Below are positions 1 through 10,726 of a stretch of 64,000 nucleotides of DNA, in pieces. The first letter of the stretch is position 1, and every line of letters begins with the position of its first letter. Below the pieces are notes generated by a model that was not told the origin of the DNA, did not search any database, and was given only the letters and a program-made list of their open reading frames with translations. The stretch is from Halocafeteria seosinensis. Its lineage: Eukaryota > Sar > Bigyra > Bicosoecida. Location of the stretch: NCBI GenBank assembly GCA_001687465.1, contig LVLI01000359.1, positions 18,179-82,178 on the forward strand, written 5' to 3'. The translations under genes and the position numbers were made by a program.

Positions 1-1107
1 TCAGTGATCTCCCGAAAGCGGAGCGTGAAAAATGGAAAGCGAAGAGTGGAACTCCTCAAGAGGATGCAGACGACAGTGAAGAGGAAGAAGAGCAAAAGAA
101 ACAGAAGAAGAAAGTTCCAAAACTTCAGCATGTACAAGGAGAAAGGGATGATTACGATTATGTAAGTTATTGTGTCTCTTATGCATGCTTCAGTGATAGC
201 CTCTACTCGCATACATTGCTTGCGTCCGCAGAGGGTCGAAGATGGTACGGTGTTTGAACCGTTCAATCTGAAGGAAGAAAGAAAGACGGGCTATTTTGAT
301 GAAACTGGAAACTATGTGAGACTACAAGAGAAGGATAATACTGCATCGGATCCGTGGCTTCAGGAGATAGATGAAGCTGAACGCACGGGTAAACTGGCGT
401 TGCCTCCTGTTGACCTATCCAAGAATCAACAGGAAGACGCCGAACAGGAAGCTGCAGCTCCTGATTTTGTAACGTTATTAAGTACTTGCGTAAATGTGTT
501 AAAGGATGGTGAGAGTGTTTCGGAGGGTATGCGACGATTGCGAATAGAATCCACCAGCAAGGGGAGTAATTTCGATAACCTGGTTGAGTCTGCCGACGAA
601 TTGGTGGGGCTAGGACACATGGAGGTATATAACTATACAAAAGAACATTTACAACAACAGCTACAGAATGCTCGTGTGGCCTCAGGAGTGACGGGAACCT
701 TAGCCTCGGAGACAAGTGCGGAGAATAGAGAGCAGCGTTCGGAAGCCCAGCAACAATCGAATTTCGATGAGGATTCTATATTATGGGAATACAAATGGAC
801 CAAAGATAGTGATGAGACATTTGGTCCATTCCCCTCAATGCAGATGTATGAATGGGCAAAACAAGGGATGTTCAACTTCGATGGCTACAACACGGGTTTT
901 GAAGTGTGGGCGCGTAGAGTACCCAATCCCAAGGCAAAGAAATCGCAGAGCACTGGTGAATCGCTATTATCAGATTTGGACGATGATGAAGATACAGGTA
1001 GCGTCGGACAAGCCCCTATGCCCTCTACTGACCAAGCAAATACGATCAAAAGCGACTGGGTGCGAGCGAAAGATGTTGACTTCCGGCAGTACGCAGCAAT
1101 GGAGTGA
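1..1107 (+). CDS. CD2BP2/Lin1-like U5 snRNP GYF-domain protein (5' partial)
   Basis: The gene enters from the left edge. Exon 1 runs to 161 with the frame starting at base 3; the intron is 162-231 (GTAAGT...CGCAG); the last exon is 232-1107. The spliced protein has a charged Lys/Glu-rich start, then a conserved CD2BP2 block (FEPFNLKEER, then GYFDETGNYV and DPWLQEID), and near the C terminus a GYF domain (WEYKWTKDSDETFGPF, then MYEWAKQGMF). The family binds proline-rich ligands and belongs to U5 snRNP, in the nucleus; that role is inferred from homology. The GYF signature tyrosine reads Met here (GMF), so ligand binding may be altered. The true start lies outside the window. An ORF beginning at 172 is an artefact, because it starts inside the intron. 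Confidence 0.88.
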
Positions 1108-1408
1108 AGTAACGGGATGTCATAAGCAATACAAATCCGCTGACATGTGTATCCCAATTTGGAACTGGATATGAAATCGTAACTATTTTGCAGAAAGATA
1201 GCTTCGCGGATGAAGTTGTCAAGCTCAGGTATGTGTGTTCTGACGTTGGCCTTCTCATCCCAGCTAGCTACCGACGACAAGAACATCTGTGTCGTGAGAA
1301 TTGGACGGTCACTGAGGTCCACTACTAGTCGCCTCTATAATCTTTTCGGCTTGCATCGGATCGCGTACCAACAAACAAAAAATCACCACTTCCCCACATA
1401 GCGTCAAT

Positions 1409-1892
1409 CTATTGCTGTTGCGCCTTCTTGCTCAAAAGGTGCTTGACGGAATCCTCGTTATCTCTGAAGCAGTTCCTAAGGGTTTTCATTTTTTCTCTGC
1501 ACTGATCCAACGAATATTGCTGCAACGCATATATGTCAACAGTTTGTTGTAAATTTCCAACACAAGAAGGCAAGTACCACCAATTTAATTCAAGGGCCAA
1601 AGTATTACGGAGGTTCTCATGGGGGTCCCAGTCAGTATCGCTGGCCCCCAGAACACCCCTTTAGGGCGCTCCTGACCTTTTTTGCCATTTCCCAAGGGGG
1701 AGGCGCGCCTCTCCCAGAACACCTCAGTGTACTCATTGCACAATAGCGAGCCCGTGAAGCTCTGTCGGGACATCCACTTACAGGATCATTTGGATTTCTA
1801 TGTTCTCTTATGCAAGCATTAACTTCCTTGAATGCATTCCGGCATGGCCCCATGACCTCTTTAGCAGGGATGTTCCCTTGGTTGTCAGACAT
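1409..1892 (-). CDS. Twin CX9C (CHCH) mitochondrial intermembrane-space protein
   Basis: Two exons of exactly 111 bases each, 1892-1782 and 1519-1409, join in frame across a 262-nt intron (GTAAGT...TTGCAG) to give a 73-residue protein. Each exon carries one CX9C motif: CRNAFKEVNAC at residues 17-27 and CREKMKTLRNC near residues 44-54. A helical hairpin held by two disulfides is typical of proteins oxidised by Mia40 in the mitochondrial intermembrane space, many of them cytochrome c oxidase assembly factors. The subfamily (COX19, COX23, CMC and so on) cannot be settled by eye. One motif per exon and the correct size make the splice model credible. The gene is convergent with the CD2BP2-like gene. 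Confidence 0.72.
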
Positions 1893-2159
1893 TTTTATGC
1901 TCTTTATTTTAAGTAATACGGACTAGCTACGGACCAATCGAACGATCTCTTTCGGCCTTCCAAATAGTGGTACAATTCATCATCCACGTACAATTGATCA
2001 ATGATGATCATACAGGTGGTAACAGGGCGATCCGGGCCGTCGGCCCGGGCCGGCCGGGCTATGAGAAGAATCCGGGCAATCTTTCGTACACATACAGACT
2101 CCACGTCCTGAGGTTATTGATTGTGGAAAGTGCGTGTCAAGACTAAAGGGAAAACAAGG
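1893..2159. other. Intergenic stretch with GC-rich palindrome
   Basis: No convincing gene. Around 2032-2058 lies a run made almost only of G and C, containing a perfect inverted repeat (GGGCCG, one T, CGGCCC at 2034-2046) that overlaps a second palindromic CCGGGCCGGCCGGG segment. It could form a strong hairpin. An antisense 66-codon frame crosses it but resembles nothing known. Confidence 0.4.
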
Positions 2160-2164
2160 ATACG

Positions 2165-2545
2165 GCATAGGATACCATTTCGTTTATTGATCGGTTTGTT
2201 GGGTTCCTGCCACAGCGTTCGCCGGCCGGTTCAGTACTTGCAGTCGAGTTGAGTACTCCATGAGAACTTACCGCACATCCCGAAGTGTATCGGATGACGC
2301 CTTTCTTGACCGAAGTTCTTCGTAGTGGCAACGAAGGAATTCAAGCGACCAAGAATTCAGGATCCATCCATAAAACCGCTAGAGCCACCATGAGAACCGC
2401 ATTTAAGTTTGTGTGAATTGGGGTCTTAGGCGGGAAACCGTCGGAGCGGCGATGCCTCCATTTCCCATCTGACAATCCTCCTCTAAAGTAAAACGAATCC
2501 AAATAGGAGTGTGTTCCGTCCAATGCACTTCCTCGACATGCCAGA
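2165..2545 (-). pseudogene. Decayed partial copy of the 3' end of the adjacent propeller/FN3 membrane-protein gene
   Basis: This stretch aligns by eye, with many substitutions and indels, to about 3010-3330, which holds the last exon end and 3' flank of the neighbouring gene. Best-preserved parts are AACCGCTAGAGCCACCATG near 2373-2393 (one mismatch to 3165-3185) and the flank around 2245-2330. Translated on the minus strand it keeps NAVLMVALAVLWMDPE, matching NAVLMVTLAVLWLDPE in the intact protein's C-terminal membrane segment, but the frame is soon broken and no upstream domains remain. I read it as a partial tandem duplication that has decayed. Expression cannot be judged. Confidence 0.7.
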
Positions 2546-2603
2546 TCTCATTGGAAGCTATTGCATGTCACCCGCCAAAATCATGAAATACTGGGGCCCC
2601 TAG

Positions 2604-2800
2604 TTGGAAGATTCAGGCGACTGCCTTGGTTGAATATTCAAGCGATCCCTCAGTTGGAACTCAACTTGGAAGATTCAGGCGACCGATTAATTGAACATTG
2701 AAGCGACTCCTCAGTTGGATAGCCAAGCGACCGCCCAAAGTGCCTATTCCATGTGCCTTTGAACGACCGGATAATTTGACTCTTTAGTCACCGGTATCTT
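2604..2800. repeat. Degenerate ~62-bp tandem repeat
   Basis: TTGGAAGATTCAGGCGAC occurs at 2604 and again at 2666, a period of 62 bases. Each unit is built from diverged subunits of the form TTGRA...TTCAAGCGAYC, CTCAGTTGGA. Further weaker subunits (AAGCGACTCCTCAG, CCAAGCGACCGCCC, GAACGACCGGAT) continue to about 2790. There is no coding frame. It lies between the decayed gene copy and the intact gene's 3' end. The rest of the spacer to 3066 shows nothing recognisable. Confidence 0.6.
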
Positions 2801-3066
2801 CCGAGATCTACCCAAACAAACAGGACGACGCCCGGAACCTTCCAATACAACAGGCTCTACCGCTATATAACCTTATCTTTTAACTTTATAGTAGTCACGG
2901 AAGGGAGGGAGGGAAGGCAATTTAAAAGTTATTGAAGGAGCCTAAGAAGACTGGGGCGCTCCATTCTGCTGGTCAGTGTGTATCCAAGACTCGGCGCATA
3001 CAAGAGGGGCACACACCATTGTTAATTTGTTTATTTCCTGTCACACCATACAGTACTCGTGAGAAC

Positions 3067-5897
3067 TCACGTATCCTGTGGATAGTGGACGATGTCTTGA
3101 CCGAAGTTCCGCATGGCGGCAACCAACGATTTCAAGCGATGCGGCAATTCGGGATCCAACCATAAAACCGCTAGAGTCACCATGAGAACCGCATTGAAAA
3201 TTGTTTGAACTACCAGATAGGAAACGGAGACATCTCTGCTGCGCTGCTTTACGAACTCAGACCCTTTATAGTAAACCAAGCCCAAATGGGAAGGGGTGCT
3301 GGCCAATTCGGTCCACTGCAATTCCCCTGAAGCATCCTTATACTGCAGTAGCACAGGCCAGCTCGAATTGGAAACTATTGGAACACCGAGTGGAACGTTG
3401 CCCCAGCAGCTATCTTTGAGGTCTTCATAACTGTACTTATCGTACAAGCAGAGAGTATCTACTTCCCCATCACTCCGTTTCCGTACGAGCTCTCTTGTCT
3501 GTTCTTGCCCACAACAAAATTTTCCGGAACGTCCCAGGACGGGAAACGCGCCACCTATAGGGAAATCATTATCTTCTTCGAGCACCTCGACGTCTGCTTC
3601 TTTTTCGTAGATCTGTCTGTCTGCTTCACCCATGTCTCTTATGGTAAAGCGGACCAAGGAGCTGGTAGAATGCAACGTGTCTTGTTTCTTCCCTAGGATG
3701 TTCGTCCGACCGACGTTGAGACCGTAGTCAGATACTCCTCGACGATCTTTGGAGGCATCAATCCATGAGTCGAATTCCGACTCCAATGGTTCCCACTCAA
3801 AATGAGCATTTAGGAGATCCACTGAGCCGTCCGTATAAGCAAACAATCTCTCAACGGCCTCTGTGTGAACAACTGCGACATCTTTGATTTCTTTGTCATG
3901 CTTCGCAACAACATGCCAGGAATTTTGGTTCCACCGCGCAATGCATTTCGCTCCCTGCCGACAGTGCGCAGAAGCAAATCGACCGAGAGCGAAAACCTGC
4001 CCTTGGAATTCAAATAACTGTTTTATGTTGCCCAAGCTGTATTTCGACATCGCATGCCATTGAGGCAAACCATGATCGTCATATTTCAAGAATGCGGCTC
4101 CTGCCGCCATCCAAGTGTGGGCGCCGTAGGCATCAGTCAGCTTGGTGAAAGAGCCACAAGCGTGCAGTGTTCCATCGACGTCTATTAGTCCAGTAACCGA
4201 GCTGGGAGTTCCGTCCTCATTGTAGGAAAAGAATTCAGTCGGTTTGTGGTCGGTGACATCGTCAAAAATAGATATCTTTCCCATATTTTCATTTTCAAAG
4301 TCTACGCCTGATATTGCGAGTCGACCGCGTGTATCCTCTAGCATCGACAAAATACCCCCAGCCGTGTACTGTCCAGCATAATGGGGTATCCACTCTGCAG
4401 CTTCCTTATCCCATACGTAAACATCACTTGTAGTAAACTCCGAAGACGGATTTGGTTTCTTCGAGTCGGACAGGGAGAAAACGGTAGCGACAACGGCACC
4501 CTTCCACGAAGCCATGTGTCTGATCCGACCCTTACTATCGATGCCGGCGCTTACTTCTTTCCAACCATTCGTCGCATCCCACCTATGTATTCCCCGTCCT
4601 CCAGCATAAATGTAGTTGCCAGATAGACAGAGAGAATAGACCGCAACGTTTAAAGAGCCTAAGTTGATCCAACTACCGTTCATCCAAGACAATACACCAC
4701 CATCCTCTGTAGTATCAGTGACAAGCAGCTGACCGTCTCTAGTGGCATACAAGTCTCCAAGAGAAAGAGCTAAGTTAGAGTCTCCATCCTGAATGAATGC
4801 GGTACCAAACTCAGTTCCCCGGAGAGATGAAGGGCTTCCTTGTCGCGTCACCTGTAGACGAGACGCCGGTTCGTTCAAATTGATAGCAAATCCACTGGTT
4901 AGATGCGGGCATATTGGTACACTTGAGCCTTTTGTACCAGTAGCAGCTACCAGCTGTTGTCCACAAACCATGTGATCCTCTTCTACTTCTGCAAAAACAG
5001 TTCCTCTTTCGCCAGCGTTCAACCAGAGCGGTGGACGATTCAGAGGTCGCTGTAAAGAGCTGACAGTTACCGTTGTTGTCATCCATGGTAGCGCAGTCAA
5101 AACAGGAAGGAGGATAAACAGGCTCATGGAGAGCACTCGTAGGTTTGATTTTGGCTGCCAATCCCTGTCACTCGTGTGAGGGCCGGTCTGCTTCTCCTTG
5201 TCGTCTTGGCCTTTGGCCGCCTCTTCCGGTTGCGCCGGTGGGTTATCTACGGTTTTTGCTTGATGCTCTACTGCCTTATTCGTGAGTCTTTCTCTTACTT
5301 CATTAACGTCATCCTTGACGGATTCCACACTCTGCGAAATCTTCTCAAAGTTTTCTTCGAGGTTGTCGCAGCGCCGTAATGCGTCGGTTCCCGCATCCAA
5401 CGTCGTAATAGGGAGAACTTCAGTAGATCTCGCATAATCAGACGAGCCCTGTAGGGATATAGTGACGCGAACCTTGTACTCAGTCGATGCTGTAAGGTCC
5501 GTGAACGTCCACTCTGCTAGACGACGAAAGTGTGCGGTCAGTATCAAGACTTTGGTTTGCCAAAACACGAGCGTACTTACTCGCGTTGTTTGTATTCTTT
5601 TCTTCAGCGACAGTGCCGGTTCCAAAGAATCCATAAGGAGGCTTCATGAGCATGAATTTGTAGACGACTTCCGGATGATCCACACGGTCGCATTCCACCG
5701 TAATTGTAGTCATTGTACAACTTTTCTCGCGAATGGTGGGGACGGGCAGCTCGTCCTCATTCACCACAAGCTCATCGTGTCCCCCTTCAGCACCGTTATT
5801 CTGGTCCTCCTGTGGTTAGACAGGTTGTATTGTGCAGAGGCCGATTTCTTCGCATCCTTGAACTTACTTGGGGGTGGTGTTCCGTATTGTCTTCCAT
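3067..5897 (-). CDS. Uncharacterised FN3 / coiled-coil / transmembrane / beta-propeller-like membrane protein
   Basis: Three exons, 5897-5868, 5809-5581 and 5516-3067, join in frame to 902 residues; introns are 58 and 64 nt. The order is: an acidic start; a fibronectin type III-like fold (about 35-125, with EWTFTDLTASTEYKVRV as its typical core); a short coiled coil (about 130-170); a charged linker; a membrane segment (about 213-231); a large region of repeated sheet-forming units (GIHRWDATNGWKEV, ARWNQNSWHVV, GSFTKL and others) like the propellers of Rax2-type or Kelch-like surface proteins; and a second membrane segment (about 852-872). The topology suggests the propeller is lumenal or extracellular while FN3 and the tail face the cytosol. 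No family name can be given. A decayed copy of its 3' end lies just downstream. Confidence 0.75.
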
Positions 5898-6183
5898 TGT
5901 TAGCGTATGATGATTACCATGTGCAATATCTCACTGTACCAGGTACCTCTTTATTTGGATTGTTTCTTGGTGCGCGTTTTATCACAGAGTAATTTTCATC
6001 AATCCTTCTCTTATACAATGCTTTACAGCTCTCGGAGCCCGAAGCCCTTGGAGCTTGAGAAAACTCTTCAGATCTGCGAGGCACCACTTCAACTTCGACC
6101 GAGGGTACTGTACTGTTGTTGCACGTACGCTTAGTGATCAGTTGGGCGAACGGTGTTGCTTTATTCTGGCTGACACAACTATC
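5898..6183. other. Intergenic spacer
   Basis: About 290 bases separate the start of the propeller/FN3 membrane-protein gene from the stop of CSN3 on the same strand. I see no further coding or RNA feature. It should hold the promoter of the former and the 3' end of the latter. Confidence 0.5.
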
Positions 6184-7979
6184 CTAACGTCTATAGTTAT
6201 TCACAAGCTCTTTCATATACTCTTCAGTACAATTCAGTTCCACATCTAGCTGCTCTAAAGAACTCATCAGCCCCTTCGCTTCGTTTAACTCCTGAGTAAA
6301 ATGTGCCTCGTAATCCCGTTGAGCACCCTCTTTTTTCTTGAACGAAACCACATTATCTTCCGGTTGATTTCCCTCGGCCCATATGCTGGCATCCAGCTCC
6401 TTGCGATGTATCATGTCAGCTATTATAGATTGCGCTTGTTCGGCATTCTTACATGCCGTCATTCTGGACACATTGCCCACTGTCACTGTAACGTAAGTCT
6501 TCGTCAATTGTCGAATCTGACGGCGAACAGCTTCTTCTTCTATTTCTTTGCACAAGAACAGCGTCTGGTCATTGATAAGGGAAGTCTGGTTATTCTTTAT
6601 GGCGCTTGACAACTTTGGAATATCCAGCGCTAACGCAGCGGTAACTATCTCGCTGTAGGGTGTTAATTGTTCACTATAAAGGCTCCACGGACCAAGTTCA
6701 TCCTTTCCATCAATTATCAAAGCACAAAGCCTAGCTTTCCTTGAACAACGGGACACTATAGCGGATGTCTCTCTGTTTGTGCCTCCAGCAATATCTGCAC
6801 ACTGTGCACAGACAAGTACCAAACCTGTTTTGTGAGATGGCACGAAGACACGGTTGTGACACATACTAGATTATAGAATTGTCTGGCACATTTCCACATT
6901 CTACCCCTTTCAGCGACATCGCCAGCGTACTTGAGGTATAGTAGCACCTCGTTGTCATTCATTCCGAGCGACTTCGGAAGGACGTCATGACACATTCTGA
7001 AGACAAAATTTTTCAGTACAGTGAGGACATCACTTTAAAATATGTACAAGAGTAAGGATACTCACCGGCGAGCCATTTCGTAGCCGTGCTGTGGAGATTC
7101 AAGTTGCGCAGCCACTCGCAAGTATGCGGTGTGGACCGGTGTGAGTACACGTCCTGCTTCTATGGCAGCAGGGCAGCTGCGCGAAACAGTGGTTACTACC
7201 TGCCCCAACAATGTAGAGAGGGGAGCTTCCACTTCTCGGGCGTTCCCAGTAAAGCAAGCCAATAAACTTAGAGCGTGTGCTATGCTTCCAACTGCACGAC
7301 TCATCGAGGAGACATCATTCGTGGTGAAGCGTACGCGGAGAGAAACAATGGCTTACTTTCAAAAATGCACGAGTCAAAGAAAGGATAATTAGTCTCGTCA
7401 TTGACATCTATTCCGTTTACAGTTTGCAGCACATCAAAGCAAATGTTTAAGAGCGTAGTTAGGCCCTTCTTAGAAGTTTGATCCGCGGGTTTCGCTGCCA
7501 GTTCTTGCTCATGCAGCTTCCCAATCAGCTGACATTGTGATAAAGCAGATCTGCGGTAGCGATGTGAATTCACATAACAAAATGCTTTCGTTCTTGGTGC
7601 ACCCAGATCCAACAACTTACGCAATAAACATCGATAGCTCCAGGTCCTGCTGGCGATCGAGATTGTTGTAAGCCTCGACACCGTCCGAAAAAAGCACCTC
7701 ACTATCGACGCCTGAGAGCTCCTCTACGGCTTCCCTTGTAGACTGGCGTTGATTGGTCGAAGCTTGTGATGCAGTCGATGCAGCCCCGTCGGAAGTCGAA
7801 GTCGTCGAAGACGACGTCATTTGTTGCTTGGCATTCAGATGCTGCGCAAACGCATCCTGCACACTATTCATCCCCGGTGATTCTCGCGGAAACGCCGTAT
7901 GAAGCCGCCGAAAGAGTTCATCGGGTGGAGCGCCTTCCTGGAGCTTCCATTTACGGAAAGTTTCCACCAAAGTGTCCAT
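6184..7979 (-). CDS. CSN3: COP9 signalosome subunit 3 (PCI domain)
   Basis: Five exons, 7979-7621, 7550-7357, 7291-7066, 6996-6867 and 6801-6184, join in frame to 508 residues. The C-terminal half matches CSN3: a helical PCI region ending in IRQLTKTYVTVTVGNVSRM, then AQSIIADMIHRKELDASIW and a VVSFKKKEG strand, followed by a C-terminal helix. CSN3 is a scaffold subunit of the COP9 signalosome, which removes NEDD8 from cullins. The start is the first in-frame ATG; the open frame continues upstream to about 8063 without an ATG, so an extra 5' exon is possible. The middle is rich in Ser/Thr/Gln and poorly conserved. It faces the SMYD-type gene head to head across about 260 bases. Confidence 0.85.
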
Positions 7980-8236
7980 ATCTTGCAAGTTTATGCACGT
8001 CAAGCCCTTCGTCTCCCGCCCAAAAACGTGACTTTTCGCTTTCGCTGCTGATCGTTGTGGCACTATTTGGTACTCACAACATTACAAACTGTGTGTTTAG
8101 TATGTAAGTAAAGGTGCATTGCATTGACCACTACTCAGAAACTTCATGTCATGGGTATCCAGGACCCGACTTTCTTTTCTTTCACTTTCGGATGGAATTG
8201 ATTGTCCGTCATGCGTAGTCAGAGTAGTTGGATTGG
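7980..8236. promoter_or_regulatory. Shared divergent promoter region
   Basis: The interval lies between the start codons of the CSN3 gene (minus) and the SMYD-type gene (plus), so both promoters must fit here. I see no clear TATA box or other defined motif. The assignment rests on gene orientation only. Confidence 0.4.
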
Positions 8237-9955
8237 ATGGATGACGTCAACTGCATGATGGCTATGGAGGAGGAGGAGGAGAGGGCTGTGCTCCATCCGG
8301 CCCAATCCTGGTGTCAGGAGCATTTTGGGTTTACAATTGCCTCATTGTCCTCATCTTCAACGAGGGAATTCCGACATCGCGGATGTTTTGCGGACCGTAC
8401 GTTCGAAGCAGGCGACGTAAGTGAGCTCATTTCGCTCGCGGTCTTGTTCCAGAAGTTGTGTAATTTGCTTCCCACAGGTGGTCCTGGGATGTCGCCCGGC
8501 TGCATTCGTCATTCGTCCACGATATTGGAGTGAACGGTGTGCATGGTGTTTCCGTACAGTAGCACCTACAACATACGCGGAAGGGACGGAATCTTCCCAT
8601 GCAAGCTCGTTAAAGCGGTGTGGAGGATGCCAGAGTGTACACTACTGTTCCAAGGAATGCCAGCAGTGGGACTGGAAAGCGGGCCACCGTTGTGAGTGTA
8701 AGAAACTCTTTCCCCAGCTGAGACATAACATGGATGCGCTGTGCGATGGTGAGTCGACGAAAACCGAGAACTCGTGATGCTTAAGGGATCTTGTATGTAA
8801 AGTGTCATTTTGTGGTTTGCAGCAAGCCTCCTGCACCGGGCATATTGTAAAAAATGTTCCACATTCTGGTTTGCTCAGAATAGCCGTGGACCGGAGCTGC
8901 CCTACACTACAACGGAGAATGTCGCGGTCTACCAGCATACTTTTAAAGATGTTAGCCAAATGGAGAGTGACCTGGAGACGACGTCCAAAATCAACAAAGA
9001 CTTGGCAATGTCGCAACAACAACTGGCAAATTTCGTCTCCTCCTTGATAAATGCTGCTGGCTCTGAACTAGCCCAAACACTGAACGCTTTTTCCAGGAAT
9101 AATTTTGCAATATGGGATCTTCAAATGAATTCATATGGAGCAGGTTGCTATCCTGTAGCGTCTCTGTTCAATCATTCATGTAGACCGAACTGCATTGCAG
9201 TATTCAACACCCCGGGCGACCATACGCTTTACCTTCGCACCCTAAAGCCAATCGACCCCGGTGAGGAGTTGGTCTTAAGCTATATTGATGTCGCTCAAAC
9301 AAAGAAAGAACGACACAAAGAGCTCTTAACCCAGTATGGGTTTAAGTGCTGCTGTGGGCGATGTGCCGAAGAGCTTCAAAGCAGCGAACCGGATTATACG
9401 ATAGATAGTCAAAGGCCTACCTCTTATGCTCAAGAGGAACGCACTTCCATAGAAAGAGCATGGAAGCTTCTGGAAGAAGCAAACGGATTGGTCGATACAG
9501 ACTCCCCTGAACCTGCCCTAATGGCAAAGCGGGTCAAACTAGAAGAGAACGCTTTGACGTTGCTTGAACGCTATCTACATCATTGTCATCCAAGAGTTAT
9601 CTCCACAAGAAAATTGCTCTGGAATGATTATACTGTGATAGGTGAGCTTGCTAAAGCGCGTGCGCAATGCGAAGCACTGGCAACAGCGTACCAGGAATTG
9701 TACAATGCTGGTCATCCTCTCGTTGGTCGAGAGTTACAGAAATGCAGTGAACTCGCGAGGAACATGAGCCAGTAAGTCACTCGGTAGGGATACGGATAGC
9801 TCCATCGTAACCTCTGCTTAACGTATCCAATTTGCAGAGAAGAGGACGAGCAAAAGTGCCGCGACGCTGCGAAGAAAGTTTTCAGAGTATGTCTTGGGCT
9901 AAACCATTTTGCCTTAACAGAAGATTACCATGAAATTCCTCTTGGAGTAGGGTGA
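8237..9955 (+). CDS. SMYD-type SET and MYND domain lysine methyltransferase
   Basis: Exons 8237-8416, 8478-8748, 8823-9771 and 9838-9955 join in frame to 505 residues. The split SET layout is typical of SMYD proteins: an N-terminal SET strand (HRGCFADRTFEAGD); a MYND zinc finger (CAWCF, CGGCQSVHYCSKECQQWDW, HRCEC; about 85-130); an insert; the SET core with NHSCRPNC near 266 and GEELVLSYID; a post-SET cysteine cluster (CCCGRC); and a C-terminal helical repeat region. It would use S-adenosylmethionine to methylate lysines on histones or other proteins; the substrate is unknown. The first ATG in the open frame is at 8237. The last short exon is the least certain part; a further splice after its GTATGT is possible. 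Confidence 0.87.
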
Positions 9956-10726
9956 GGATAATGTGATCTCTCATTTGACAGGCTATCAGCGAAGAGTGAG
10001 TTGTGGATGAATGAAGTTTCGCCGGTTATCGCTCGGTCAGCTTCTACATGGTTTTATCGGCTCCACCGAGCCTCCACGCGACAATGAATACTCAGAATAC
10101 CTGACGTGAAATATCATGTGGCAACCTTGCAATAAGAAGTGACGACCTAACTTCTTTGCCATGGCCACTTTAGAGATAGGCAGCAGATGGACGACGTCCT
10201 TGTGGAAAACGTGCTTTACGTTACTTGATGTCCCGCGAGCTATTACTGTCTTCATCCCAAGTCGAAACGACTTGCAAGTTGTACCACACCCATTTTTCAG
10301 CCCGTTCTTCCACCGGGTCTGGTTACTGTTGATCCATTACCAAAGTTCAATACGACAGCGTTGAGAGTTCCGTTTTACCATAAACCAACCCGCACTTGCG
10401 GACTTGGGAGTAAAGTATGGCATTACAATGACGGACGAATCGACTACATTTGGCATTCGTACTCCTTGTCCACTTTTTCTTGGTTGAGTCTTGTGCAATC
10501 ACACACACTCTTGTTCCAGCAATGTAACTTCGGGGAGTTCGAAGCGGAAGTTCCTCTGAAGTTACAGTCAGCCAAACCCTTAACTAGTTACTCGTAAACA
10601 CTTCGCTTTGACAGTCTTTGTTTGTTTTGAACTGGAATAGATGCATTACAGTACAATGGATGGATGACCCTGCTTGCGAACGCAAACCCATCGTATAAGG
10701 CTCTCTGGTCAGACGGTTGAGGAAGT
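9956..10726. other. Intergenic region without a recognised gene
   Basis: About 770 bases between two plus-strand genes. Short frames on both strands resemble nothing known and lack consistent splice structure. The last 100 bases should contain the promoter of the deaminase-like gene; no specific element was recognised. Confidence 0.45.

Noticed and set aside
172-231. Upstream start for the CD2BP2-like frame
   Set aside because: These bases are an intron; the conserved protein joins 161 to 232.
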